A DNA stretch of 64,000 nt from positions 209,150 through 273,149 of the forward strand of contig NZ_BMVE01000011.1 in the NCBI RefSeq assembly GCF_014650555.1. The letters are read 5' to 3'. The notes below the pieces were generated by a model. That model was given only the letters and a program-made list of their open reading frames with translations, made no database searches and was not told where the DNA came from. This DNA is from Streptomyces goshikiensis (GTDB taxonomy: Bacteria > Actinomycetota > Actinomycetes > Streptomycetales > Streptomycetaceae). The translations under genes were made by a program, and so were the position numbers. This document shows positions 33,248 to 41,583 of this stretch, in pieces. The first letter of the stretch is position 1, and each line of letters starts with the position of its first letter.

Positions 33248-33817
33248 TCAGCTTTCGAGCAACTCGGCCATGGCGCGGAGCCCTTGGGCGAGTTCCCGTC
33301 CGGTCGGCGCCTGCCCGGGGTCGGTCAGCGCCTGCACCATCACCCCGCTCAGCAGGGCGATGTGGAACGACCCGAGGGCGCGTACGTCCTCCTCCGCGAC
33401 CGCGTCCACGGGGACCCCGCGCAGCTGCGCGGCCACCATGCGCCGGGCCTGGCGCTGGTTCTCGGCGAGGGGCGCGAGCAGCTCGGGCGAGGACTGCGCG
33501 TGGACGAAGGCCTCGACGGAGGCGGTCCACAGCCAGCGCATCTCGCCGAAGTCCCGGATCTTGCGGTCCCAGGTGTCGGCGTAGCGCTCCTCGGCGGTGT
33601 CGCCCTCGCCGGCGAGCCGGCCGGACCCGGCGGCCCACTCGTCCATGGCGGCGGACAGGGCCAGGTTGAGCAGGGCGTCGCGCGAGCCGAAGTGGTAGCC
33701 GATGGCCGCCATGCTCACGTTCGAGGCCGCCGCGATGTCGCGCACGGTCGTGCGGAGGTAGCCCTTCTCCTCCAGGCAGCGGCGCGCTCCGGCCAGCAGG
33801 TCCTCGCGATTTCCCAT
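33248..33817 (-). CDS. TetR-family repressor
   Basis: This 189-residue regulator has an N-terminal HTH (about 8-50, TTVRDIAAASNVSMAAIGYHFG, a standard TetR recognition unit) and a helical ligand domain. Start ATG 33817 has TACGAT (33824-33829) 6 bases upstream, so it is probably leaderless. Its likely operator, a 24-bp palindrome, lies 22 bases upstream of its start and about 100 bases before the divergent hydrolase gene, so it probably represses both. Ligand unknown. Confidence 0.93.
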   Translation of the reverse strand: MGNREDLLAGARRCLEEKGYLRTTVRDIAAASNVSMAAIGYHFGSRDALLNLALSAAMDEWAAGSGRLAGEGDTAEERYADTWDRKIRDFGEMRWLWTASVEAFVHAQSSPELLAPLAENQRQARRMVAAQLRGVPVDAVAEEDVRALGSFHIALLSGVMVQALTDPGQAPTGRELAQGLRAMAELLES

Positions 33818-33838
33818 GCCGGGATCGTATCCGCGCCC

Positions 33839-33862
33839 CGTTTTGGGCAAGTGCCCAAAACG
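33839..33862. promoter_or_regulatory. 24-bp palindromic TetR operator
   Basis: CGTTTTGGGCA (33839-33849) and TGCCCAAAACG (33852-33862) form perfect 11-bp arms with an AG spacer in the TetR-hydrolase divergent region. A degenerate half-site CCGCCCAAAT follows at 33877-33886. The element overlaps the expected -35 of the TetR gene. Confidence 0.75.
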
Positions 33863-33959
33863 AACGTATTGCGCAACCGCCCAAATCCTGTCAGGCTCGT
33901 ACCCGTACCGGTAACCGCACCGTCACCGCAGGACACGGACACACAGGGGAGAGCGGAAC

Positions 33960-34742
33960 ATGCGCCACACGCTGACGATCGACGGCCGCACACTGTCGTA
34001 CCTGGACTTCGGGGGCACGGGCCGTCCGCTGCTCGCCCTCCACGGGGGCATGTCCGAAGGCCTCGCCTTCGCCGGGCTCGCCGAGACCCTCGGCGGCGGG
34101 TGGCGGGTGATCGCCCCCGACCAGCGCGGGCACGGGGACTCCGACCGGGCGCCCGACTACCGCCGCGAGGGATACCTCGCCGACGCCGTCGCGCTGCTCG
34201 ACCACCTCGGCCTCGACGCCCCCGTCGCGGTCCTCGGCTACTCCCTCGGCGGTTTCAACGCCTACCACTTGGCCGCCGCCCACCCCGGCCGGGTCTCCGC
34301 CCTCGTCAACGTGGACGCCACCGTGGAGATCGACCCCGACACGGCGAGCGGGCTCTTCGGCTTCCTGCGGGGCATGCGGTACACCGCCGCCACCCGCGAG
34401 GAACTCCTCGCCGCGGCCGGGCCGGCGGGCTCGCCCTTCGTCGAGCAGGCGCTGCGGCCGCTCCCCGACGGGGGCTGGCGGCTGCCGTTCCACCCGCAGG
34501 ACATGCTCGACTCCGCCGAGGCCTGCCGCGGCGACCACTGGGACGCCTGGCTCGGGAGCGACTGCCCGGCGCTGCTGGTCCACGGCGCCCAGAGCCAGTC
34601 CCTCCGGCAGGACACGGCCGACGCGATGGTCTCCCGGCGGCCCGGGACCTCGTACGCCCCCGTGGCCGGGGACCACTTCCTGCCGTTCACCCACCCCGGG
34701 GAGTTCCACGGGGCCGTCGCGAAGTTCCTCGGCGGGCTGTGA
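33960..34742 (+). CDS. alpha/beta hydrolase
   Basis: This 260-residue cytosolic hydrolase has an oxyanion segment LLALHGGMSE, the nucleophile elbow GYSLGG (Ser about residue 94), an acid on a later strand and the catalytic His in AGDHFLPFTHP near residue 240. Ester or lactone hydrolysis is likely; the substrate is unknown. ATG 33960 has GGGGAGAG upstream. It is divergent from the TetR gene, which probably controls it in response to the hydrolase substrate. Confidence 0.9.
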   Translation: MRHTLTIDGRTLSYLDFGGTGRPLLALHGGMSEGLAFAGLAETLGGGWRVIAPDQRGHGDSDRAPDYRREGYLADAVALLDHLGLDAPVAVLGYSLGGFNAYHLAAAHPGRVSALVNVDATVEIDPDTASGLFGFLRGMRYTAATREELLAAAGPAGSPFVEQALRPLPDGGWRLPFHPQDMLDSAEACRGDHWDAWLGSDCPALLVHGAQSQSLRQDTADAMVSRRPGTSYAPVAGDHFLPFTHPGEFHGAVAKFLGGL

Positions 34743-34747
34743 GAACG

Positions 34748-34788
34748 CCGAAGGGGCGGCGGGCCGGGAAGGCCCACCGCCCCTTCGG
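34748..34788. terminator. bidirectional terminator
   Basis: CCGAAGGGGCGG (34748-34759) pairs with CCGCCCCTTCGG (34777-34788), and GGGCC/GGCCC pair inside. It lies between the convergent hydrolase and 5'-nucleotidase genes and can serve both. Confidence 0.85.
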
Positions 34789-34806
34789 GCGTGCTCTACG
34801 CGGGTG

Positions 34807-36621
34807 TTACTTGACGACGGTGATGCGGTCCGCCGCCGGCGGGGCGATCGGGGACGCCTCGGTGGACTTCGCCAGGTAGGCGTTGAAGGCCTCCAGGTCG
34901 GGCACGCCGACCAGCTTGTTCTTGTGGTCCTTCAGTACGGTGAAGCCGTCACCGCCGCCCGCGAGGAACTCGTTCATCGCGACCCGGTAGGTCTTGGCGG
35001 GGTCGATCGCCGCGCCGTTCAGCTTCACCGAGTCCACGACGATGCGGTCCGCGCCCGTCTTCGTCATGTCCAGGGTGTAGGTGAAGCCCTTCGAGACCTG
35101 GAGGATCTTCGGGTTCGGGCCGTTGACCGTGCCGCTGACCTGCTGCTGGAGCGCGGTGATCAGCTGGGCGCCGGTCAGGTCCACGATGTTCATCAGGTTG
35201 TTGAACGGCTGGACCGTGTAGGACTCGCCGTACGTCACGACGCCGTCGCCCTCGGCGCCCGCGGCCTTGTAGGCCAGGTCGGCGCGGATGCCGCCCGGGT
35301 TCATGATGGCCAGCTGGGCACCGCCCTTGGCGGCCGGGGCCGTGGCCTCCAGCTGGGCGTCGGCGATCAGGTCGCCGAGCGGCTTCTCGGGAGCCTCGGA
35401 GCCGCGGCCCGCGATGTCCGCCGAGATGAAGCCCATCGGGCGGCTGGCGACCGGGGCGGCCAGCGCGTTCCAGCGGGTGATCAGCTCGGTCATGTCGGGC
35501 GCCTTGGGCAGGTCCCGGCTGACGATCTTGTTGACCGGCTTCGGCGCCACGGCCGCCGTACGGACGATGTCCTTGGTCTGGCGGTCGTACGTCAGCGTGG
35601 TGTCCGTGAACAGGCGGCCGTACGAGGCGGCCGAGGTCACCATGCGCGGGTTGCCCGCCGGGTCCGGGATGTTGCAGGCGTACGCCTGGTGGGTGTGGCC
35701 GGTCACCAGCGCGTCGACCTTCGGGTCCACGTTCTTGGCGATGTCCACGATCGCGCCCGAGACGCCGGCGCCGGCGCCCGGGACGTCACAGTCGTAGTTG
35801 TAGGCGCCGCTCGCGGGCAGGCCGCCCTCGTGGATGAGCGCGACGATCGACTTGACGCCCTGCTTGTTCAGCTCCGCGGCGTACTTGTTGATCGTCTCGA
35901 CCTCGTCGCCGAACTTCAGGCCCTTGACTCCGTCGGCGGTGACGACGTCCGGCGTGCCCTCCAGGGTGACGCCGATGAAGCCGATCTTCACGTCCCCCTT
36001 CTGCCAGATGAAGGTCGGGTTCAGCATCGGACGCTTGGTCTTCTCGTCCGTGACGTTCGCGGCGAGGTACTTGAACTCGGCGCCCGTGTACTCCTTGCCG
36101 GACTCGAAGCAGCCGTCGACCGGGTGGCAGCCGCCGTACGCCATGCGGCGCAGCTCGGCCTTGCCCTCGTCGAACTCGTGGTTGCCGACGCTGGTGACGT
36201 CCAGCTTCAGCTTGTTGAGCGCCTCGACGGTCGGCTCGTCGTGGAAGAGACCGGACAGCATCGGGCTGCCGCCGATCATGTCGCCGGCCGCGGCGGTGAC
36301 GGAGTACTCGTGGCCCTTGCGGGCCTCGCGCAGGCCGGTCGCGAGGTACTCGACACCGCCCGCGGGTATGGCCTTGGTGGTGCCGTCCGCCTGACGTTCC
36401 GTCACGGTGCCCGAGGAGCCCTGCGGGGCCTCCAGGGTGCCGTGGAAGTCGTTGAACGACAGGAGTTGCACATCGACGGTCCGGCTCTTGGCGGCACCGC
36501 CACCACTCGCGGCCCCGGCCGGCAGTGCGGCGGCGACCATCGCCCCGGCCCCGGCCGTGACGGCGAGGGCGGCGAGGGTCAACCGGCGGGCTCGGCGGTT
36601 CCGTTGTGGCGTCGCTGACAT
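34807..36621 (-). CDS. secreted 5'-nucleotidase / metallophosphatase
   Basis: This 604-residue exported enzyme has a signal peptide (about 1-38, after RRARR), a calcineurin-like phosphatase domain with FNDFHG, GDMIGG, GNHEFDEG and GHTHQAY metal motifs, and a C-terminal 5'-nucleotidase domain (IMNPGGIRADL; FLAGGGDGFTVL stacks the base). It would hydrolyse extracellular nucleotides to scavenge phosphate and nucleosides. Two Cys pairs could form disulfides. Next to mshD and the ppk-pst block. ATG 36621 is the first start consistent with the signal peptide. A clear PHO box is not seen upstream. Confidence 0.95.
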   Translation of the reverse strand: MSATPQRNRRARRLTLAALAVTAGAGAMVAAALPAGAASGGGAAKSRTVDVQLLSFNDFHGTLEAPQGSSGTVTERQADGTTKAIPAGGVEYLATGLREARKGHEYSVTAAAGDMIGGSPMLSGLFHDEPTVEALNKLKLDVTSVGNHEFDEGKAELRRMAYGGCHPVDGCFESGKEYTGAEFKYLAANVTDEKTKRPMLNPTFIWQKGDVKIGFIGVTLEGTPDVVTADGVKGLKFGDEVETINKYAAELNKQGVKSIVALIHEGGLPASGAYNYDCDVPGAGAGVSGAIVDIAKNVDPKVDALVTGHTHQAYACNIPDPAGNPRMVTSAASYGRLFTDTTLTYDRQTKDIVRTAAVAPKPVNKIVSRDLPKAPDMTELITRWNALAAPVASRPMGFISADIAGRGSEAPEKPLGDLIADAQLEATAPAAKGGAQLAIMNPGGIRADLAYKAAGAEGDGVVTYGESYTVQPFNNLMNIVDLTGAQLITALQQQVSGTVNGPNPKILQVSKGFTYTLDMTKTGADRIVVDSVKLNGAAIDPAKTYRVAMNEFLAGGGDGFTVLKDHKNKLVGVPDLEAFNAYLAKSTEASPIAPPAADRITVVK

Positions 36622-36817
36622 TTAGTCCCCTTATGTGACAGCGGTAAAACATGGAGGTCCGCCGCAGCCTATGGTCAACGCGCGTAGCACGACAGGGATA
36701 CCGGGTATCGAGCTGGTTACATGCACAAGTCGGTTCCCCGCCAAACAGTTCGGATCCGGACGGATCCGCCCCAGGGGCAACACTCCCGCGCCCCCGTCAC
36801 GGTCGTACGCTCGTGGC

Positions 36818-37747
36818 ATGACTGACGCAGCAGCGGCCCCCGAGCCGGGACGGCAGATTGTGACCCTCGACGAGCTGACGGAGGAACAGGCCGCGGCCGT
36901 ACTGACCCTGATCGAGGAGGCGGCCCGTACGGACGGCACCACCGCCGTGTCCGAACAGGGCCGGCTCCAGCTGCGCGGCGGACCGCGCGAGGGGATCCGG
37001 CACCTCCTGCTCACCGACGGGGGCCGGCTCTGCGGATACGGGCAGCTGGAGGACACCGACCCGGTGGAGGCGCCCGCCGCCGAGCTCGTCATCCACCCGG
37101 CGCTGCGCGGGCGCGGCCACGGCCGGGCGCTCGGCCAGGCGCTGCTCGCCGCCTCCGGCAAGCGGATCCGGGTGTGGGCGCACGGCGGCAAGTCCGCCGC
37201 CCGCCACCTCGCCCAGGTGCTCGGGCTGACCCTCTTCCGCGAGCTGCGCCAGCTGCGCCGCCCGCTGGGCGCGCAGGCGGCCCCGCTGCCCGATCCGGCG
37301 CTCCCGGCCGGCGTGAGCGTCCGCACCTTCGTGCCCGGCGCCGACGACGCGGCCTGGCTCGCGGCGAACGCGGCCGCCTTCGCCCACCACCCCGAGCAGG
37401 GCGCGCTGACGCAGCGGGACCTCGACGACCGGATCTCCCAGCCCTGGTTCGACCCCAAGGGCTTTTTCCTCGCGGAGCGCGACGGGGAGCTCGTCGGCTT
37501 CCACTGGACGAAGATCCACTCGGCGGAGCGGCTCGGCGAGGTCTACGTGGTGGGCGTCCGGCCCGGCGCCCAGGGCGGCGGCCTCGGCAAGGCCCTCACC
37601 GCGATCGGCCTCCGGCACCTCGAAGCGGCCGGCATGCCGACGGCGATGCTGTACGTGGACGCCGACAACCCGGCCGCGCTCGCGGTCTACGAGGGCCTCG
37701 GCTTCACCACCCACGAGGTCGACCTCATGTACCGCACCGAAAGCTGA
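36818..37747 (+). CDS. mshD: mycothiol synthase
   Basis: The 309-residue enzyme has two tandem GNAT domains and acetylates Cys-GlcN-Ins to mycothiol, the last step of the pathway started by mshA at 3.7-5.1 kb. The second domain carries the acetyl-CoA motif VVGVRPGAQGGGLGKALT, followed by GMPTAMLYVDADNPAALAVYEGLGF, both diagnostic of MshD. ATG 36818 has TACGCT (36806-36811) 6 bases upstream, a likely leaderless start. It is divergent from the 5'-nucleotidase. Confidence 0.95.
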   Translation: MTDAAAAPEPGRQIVTLDELTEEQAAAVLTLIEEAARTDGTTAVSEQGRLQLRGGPREGIRHLLLTDGGRLCGYGQLEDTDPVEAPAAELVIHPALRGRGHGRALGQALLAASGKRIRVWAHGGKSAARHLAQVLGLTLFRELRQLRRPLGAQAAPLPDPALPAGVSVRTFVPGADDAAWLAANAAAFAHHPEQGALTQRDLDDRISQPWFDPKGFFLAERDGELVGFHWTKIHSAERLGEVYVVGVRPGAQGGGLGKALTAIGLRHLEAAGMPTAMLYVDADNPAALAVYEGLGFTTHEVDLMYRTES

Positions 37748-37764
37748 CCCGCCCCGGCACCTCC

Positions 37765-37802
37765 GGGCTGGATTCCGTCCGGAACCGGACTGAATCCAGC
37801 CC
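37765..37802 (+). terminator. long hairpin after mshD
   Basis: GGGCTGGATTCCGTCCGG (37765-37782) and CCGGACTGAATCCAGCCC (37785-37802) form 18-bp arms with one mismatch and an AA loop, 17 bases after the mshD stop. Probably a terminator, though it has no T-tract. Confidence 0.75.
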
Positions 37803-37922
37803 GGCCCGGGCCCCGGCGGGTACCGGCCGGGCCCCCGGGGACCCATTTGGGGGCATCGGGGGCACGGGAGCCGCGCGCACTGCGCATTTCGTGCGCCACC
37901 CGGACCCTGGAAGCCACACACC

Positions 37923-37944
37923 ATTAACCGGGCATTCAGACGGC
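37923..37944 (+). promoter_or_regulatory. putative PHO box before ppk
   Basis: ATTAACCGGGC and ATTCAGACGGC are two 11-base units matching the PhoP direct repeat GTTCACC-N4 imperfectly. They lie 93 bases before the ppk ATG, as expected for PhoP control of polyphosphate kinase in Streptomyces. Confidence 0.45.
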
Positions 37945-38036
37945 CTTGCGACTCTCCCCCCATGCACCCCCGACTCCGCCTGACGGCCGACACTTCCGAC
38001 GCGCCTGTCCTGCCGCGCGCGCGGAAGAATGGAGTC

Positions 38037-40301
38037 ATGAGCCACAAGTCCAGCGCCGGCCCCACCGAGGTCCCCGCGCAGCACCCGTCTCACACGTCGG
38101 CCGCGGCCTCCGCGTCGCCCTCGGCCCCCGCCACCGCGCGCATCGGATCCATAGCCGCGCACCGGCCCCACGCCGATCTCGATCCCGACCTCGACGCCGA
38201 TCTGGACGCCTACGAGGACAAGGGCGACGGCGAACTGCCCCCCGGCCGGTTCCTCGACCGCGAACGCAGCTGGCTCGCCTTCAACGAACGCGTCCTGGAG
38301 CTCGCCGAGGACCCGACGACCCCGCTGCTGGAGCGCGCCAACTTCCTGGCCATCTTCGCGAGCAACCTCGACGAGTTCTTCATGGTCCGCGTGGCCGGCC
38401 TCAAGCGCCGCATCGCGACCGGCGTCGCCACCCGCTCCGCCTCGGGCCTCCAGCCCCGCGAGGTGCTGGACCTGATCTGGACCCGCTCCCGCGAGCTCAT
38501 GGCCCGGCACGCCGCCTGCTACCAGCAGGACATCGCCCCGCAGCTCGCCGAGGAGGGCATCCACCTCATCCGGTGGCCCGACCTCACCGAGAAGGAGCAG
38601 GCCCGCCTCTTCACGCTGTTCCGGAACCAGATCTTCCCGGTGCTGACCCCGCTGGCCGTGGACCCCGCGCACCCCTTCCCGTACATCTCGGGGCTGTCGC
38701 TCAACCTGGCCGTCGTCGTCCGCAACCCGGTCAGCGGCCACCGCCACTTCGCCCGGGTCAAGGTCCCACCGCTCCTCTCCCGCTTCCTGGAGGCCTCCCC
38801 GCAGCGCTACGTCCCGCTGGAGGACGTCATCGCCGCGCACCTGGAGGAGCTCTTCCCCGGCATGGAGGTGCTCGCGCACCACATGTTCCGCGTGACCCGC
38901 AACGAAGACCTCGAAGTGGAGGAGGACGACGCCGAGAACCTGCTCCAGGCCCTGGAGAAGGAGCTCATGCGGCGCCGCTTCGGCCCGCCGGTGCGCCTGG
39001 AGGTCGAGGAGTCCATCGATCCCGGCGTACTGGACCTCCTCGTGCAGGAGCTGAAGGTGTCCGCCGCCGAGGTGTACCCGCTGCCCGGCCCGCTGGACCT
39101 GACGGCCCTCTTCGGGATCTCCTCGCTGGACCGGCCCGAGCTGAAGTACCCGAAGTTCGTCGCCGGCACGCACCGCGACCTCGCCGAGGTGGAGTCCGCC
39201 TCCGCGCCCGACATCTTCGCCGCGCTGCGCGAGCGCGACGTCCTGCTGCACCACCCGTACGACTCCTTCTCCACCTCGGTGCAGGCCTTCCTGGAGCAGG
39301 CCGCCGCCGACCCGGACGTCCTCGCGATCAAGCAGACGCTGTACCGGACCTCCGGCGACTCCCCGATAGTCGACGCCCTGATCGACGCCGCCGAATCCGG
39401 CAAGCAGGTCCTCGTCCTCGTCGAGATCAAGGCCCGCTTCGACGAGCAGGCCAACATCAAGTGGGCCCGCAAGCTGGAGGAGTCCGGCTGCCACGTCGTC
39501 TACGGCCTGGTGGGCCTCAAGACGCACTGCAAGCTGTCGCTCGTCGTCCGCCAGGAGGGCGACACGCTGCGCCGCTACTCGCACGTGGGCACCGGCAACT
39601 ATCACCCCAAGACCGCCCGCCTGTACGAGGACCTCGGCCTGCTCACCGCCGACCCGCAGGTCGGCGCGGACCTCTCCGACCTGTTCAACCGGCTGTCCGG
39701 CTACTCGCGCCGCGAGACCTACCGCCGGCTGATCGTCGCCCCGCGCTCGCTGCGGGACGGGCTGATCGCGCGGATCGACAAGGAGGCCGACCACCACCGG
39801 GCCGGCCGCCCCGCGTACGTACGGCTGAAGATGAACTCGATCGTCGACGAGGCCCTGATCGACTCCCTCTACCGGGCCTCCCAGGCGGGGGTCCCCGTCG
39901 ACATCTGGGTCCGCGGCATCTGCGCCGTGCGCCCCGGGGTCCCCGGCCTGTCGGAGAACGTCAGGGTCCGTTCGATCCTCGGCCGCTTCCTGGAACACTC
40001 CCGGGTCTTCGCCTTCGGCAACGGCGGCGAACCCGAGGTGTGGATCGGCAGCGCCGACATGATGCACCGCAACCTCGACCGCCGCATCGAGGCGCTGGTC
40101 AGGGTCGCGGACCCGGCCCACCGGGCGGCACTGGACCGGTTGCTGGAGACGGGCATGTCCGACGCGACCGCCTCCTGGCACCTCGGCCCGGACGGCGAGT
40201 GGACCCGGCACAGCACCGATGCCGAGGGCCAGCCGCTGCGGCACGTACAGGAGATGCTCATAGACGCGCGGAGGCGCCGGCGTGGCTCAGCCAAACCATG
40301 A
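38037..40301 (+). CDS. ppk: polyphosphate kinase
   Basis: The 754-residue PPK1 enzyme makes polyphosphate reversibly from ATP. The region SFLDRERSWLAFNERVLELA-like (GRFLDRERSWLAFNERVLEL) is the N-terminal domain, and the catalytic His is in SHVGTGNYHPKTARLYEDLG, with a second conserved His/Arg region at MMHRNLDRRIE. The first 75 residues form a Pro/Ser/Ala-rich disordered head longer than usual. The ATG at 38037 follows GGAAGA; an in-frame upstream ATG at 37962 lacks one. The overlap with the CHAD gene indicates coupling. Confidence 0.95.
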   Translation: MSHKSSAGPTEVPAQHPSHTSAAASASPSAPATARIGSIAAHRPHADLDPDLDADLDAYEDKGDGELPPGRFLDRERSWLAFNERVLELAEDPTTPLLERANFLAIFASNLDEFFMVRVAGLKRRIATGVATRSASGLQPREVLDLIWTRSRELMARHAACYQQDIAPQLAEEGIHLIRWPDLTEKEQARLFTLFRNQIFPVLTPLAVDPAHPFPYISGLSLNLAVVVRNPVSGHRHFARVKVPPLLSRFLEASPQRYVPLEDVIAAHLEELFPGMEVLAHHMFRVTRNEDLEVEEDDAENLLQALEKELMRRRFGPPVRLEVEESIDPGVLDLLVQELKVSAAEVYPLPGPLDLTALFGISSLDRPELKYPKFVAGTHRDLAEVESASAPDIFAALRERDVLLHHPYDSFSTSVQAFLEQAAADPDVLAIKQTLYRTSGDSPIVDALIDAAESGKQVLVLVEIKARFDEQANIKWARKLEESGCHVVYGLVGLKTHCKLSLVVRQEGDTLRRYSHVGTGNYHPKTARLYEDLGLLTADPQVGADLSDLFNRLSGYSRRETYRRLIVAPRSLRDGLIARIDKEADHHRAGRPAYVRLKMNSIVDEALIDSLYRASQAGVPVDIWVRGICAVRPGVPGLSENVRVRSILGRFLEHSRVFAFGNGGEPEVWIGSADMMHRNLDRRIEALVRVADPAHRAALDRLLETGMSDATASWHLGPDGEWTRHSTDAEGQPLRHVQEMLIDARRRRRGSAKP

Positions 40302-41226
40302 CCTGACGGCAGGTACCGCAGGCGATGTGCTGGGCGCGTACCTGCGCGCCCAGGCCACCGCGTTCCTGCGGGCGCTGCGCCTGCACGACGAGAGCGGGGC
40401 CCACGGCTCCGACTCGGCGGAGGGCACCGAGGCGGCGCGCGGCCTGCGGGGGGCCGCGCGCCGGATCTCGGGCTCGCTGTCCACGTTCCGGGTGGTGACC
40501 GACTCCGCCTGGGCCGACGGGCTGCGCACCGAGCTGGTGTGGCTGTCCTCGACCCTGGCCGACGAGCACGCCCACGGGGCCCGGCTACAGCGCCTGATGG
40601 AGGCGCTGCACCGGCTCTCCGGCACCCCCGAACTGCCGTCCCCGCGGGGCTCGGCGGGGGCGCTGACGGTGGGCTCGGCGCGGGCGGGCGCCCTGCTGGA
40701 GCGCCAGCTCACCCTGGCCCGTACGAGGGCCCACTCGGCGACCCTCCAGGCGCTCGGCTCCTCCCGCTTCCACGCCGTCGCGGACGCGGTGGCGGTGCTG
40801 GCCTCGGAGGTCCCGCTCGACGCGGTCGCGGCGCGCGGGCGGGTGGACGAGGTACTGGTCCCGCTGGCAACGGTGGCCGAAACCCGGCTGTCGGCGGCTG
40901 TCGCCGCGCTCCCGCTCCCGGCGGGCACCCCGTACTCCCCGCACGAGGACGGCGCCTGGCACGAGGTGCGCCGGCTGCTGCGGGTCCACCGGTACGCGCG
41001 GGAGGCGCTGGGCGAGGACGTCACCCGCCTCGCGTCGGCGGGCTCGGCCCTGGACCGCCACCGCGACGCCGCCGAGGCGGCCGCCGCCTCCGCGACGGCG
41101 GCCCGTACCCCCCGTATCGCCCCGGCCACGGCCTACGCCCTCGGCGTCCTGCACGCCGACCAGCGCCACGAGGTCGAAGCCTCCCGCGCGGCCTTCCAGG
41201 ACCTCTGGCAGCCCGCGCCGGTCTGA
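40282..41226 (+). CDS. CHAD-domain protein
   Basis: This 314-residue, mostly helical protein rich in Ala, Arg and His is of the CHAD family, which binds polyphosphate through basic side chains. The typical repeat of conserved His/Arg helices is seen at VHRYAREALGE and RGLRGAARRISGSLSTF. It starts at GTG 40282 inside ppk (20-base overlap), so it is translationally coupled to the polyphosphate-making enzyme. It may bind, store or localise the polymer. Confidence 0.9.
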   Translation: MAQPNHDLTAGTAGDVLGAYLRAQATAFLRALRLHDESGAHGSDSAEGTEAARGLRGAARRISGSLSTFRVVTDSAWADGLRTELVWLSSTLADEHAHGARLQRLMEALHRLSGTPELPSPRGSAGALTVGSARAGALLERQLTLARTRAHSATLQALGSSRFHAVADAVAVLASEVPLDAVAARGRVDEVLVPLATVAETRLSAAVAALPLPAGTPYSPHEDGAWHEVRRLLRVHRYAREALGEDVTRLASAGSALDRHRDAAEAAAASATAARTPRIAPATAYALGVLHADQRHEVEASRAAFQDLWQPAPV

Positions 41227-41233
41227 TCCGGGA

Positions 41234-41267
41234 GGGGGTGGTGCGGGCGTACGCCCGTCCCACCCCC
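41234..41267 (+). terminator. hairpin after the ppk-CHAD operon
   Basis: A stem of GGGGGTGG and GCGGGCG pairing with CGCCCG and CCACCCCC, with one mismatch and one G-U, closes on a GTAC tip 8 bases after the stop. TCCTTTCG follows. It separates the ppk operon from pstS. Confidence 0.75.
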
Positions 41268-41405
41268 CGCTCCTTTCGCCCCCGACCAGACCGGCGAAAT
41301 CCGGCCACCGGCGGGGAGCGGAAGGTCACGCACCGATAACGGCGGGATAACGGCAGATGACGCCCTGGAACAAAAGCCCCCTTCCGCACCGGGCCGTCCG
41401 CCACG

Positions 41406-41449
41406 GTTCACCGTCCGTTCACCAAGCGCCGTCGACGGCTTCACCTGAT
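41406..41449 (+). promoter_or_regulatory. PHO box of pstS
   Basis: Four consecutive 11-base units start at 41406, 41417, 41428 and 41439: GTTCACCGTCC, GTTCACCAAGC, GCCGTCGACGG and CTTCACCTGAT. Two are perfect GTTCACC, one is one mismatch away. This is the classical PhoP binding array. A weak -10-like TAATTT follows at 41455-41460, and pstS starts at 41584. Confidence 0.92.
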
Positions 41450-41583
41450 CTGCCTAATTTCGGCAGTGCACGGTGCGAGCCGCGACGAAAACCGCCGGCC
41501 CGCACCCCGCCACCCCGTAGTCCTCTTCGCACGCCGCCCCGACACAGAAAGCGGCCGGCGGCTTCTGGAAGGAACACCCGAAA

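Noticed and set aside
36700..36760. GTTAC/GTTCC/GTTCG repeats upstream of the 5'-nucleotidase, considered as a PHO box
   Set aside because: Spacing is 17 and 15 bases instead of 11, and the units match GTTCACC poorly.
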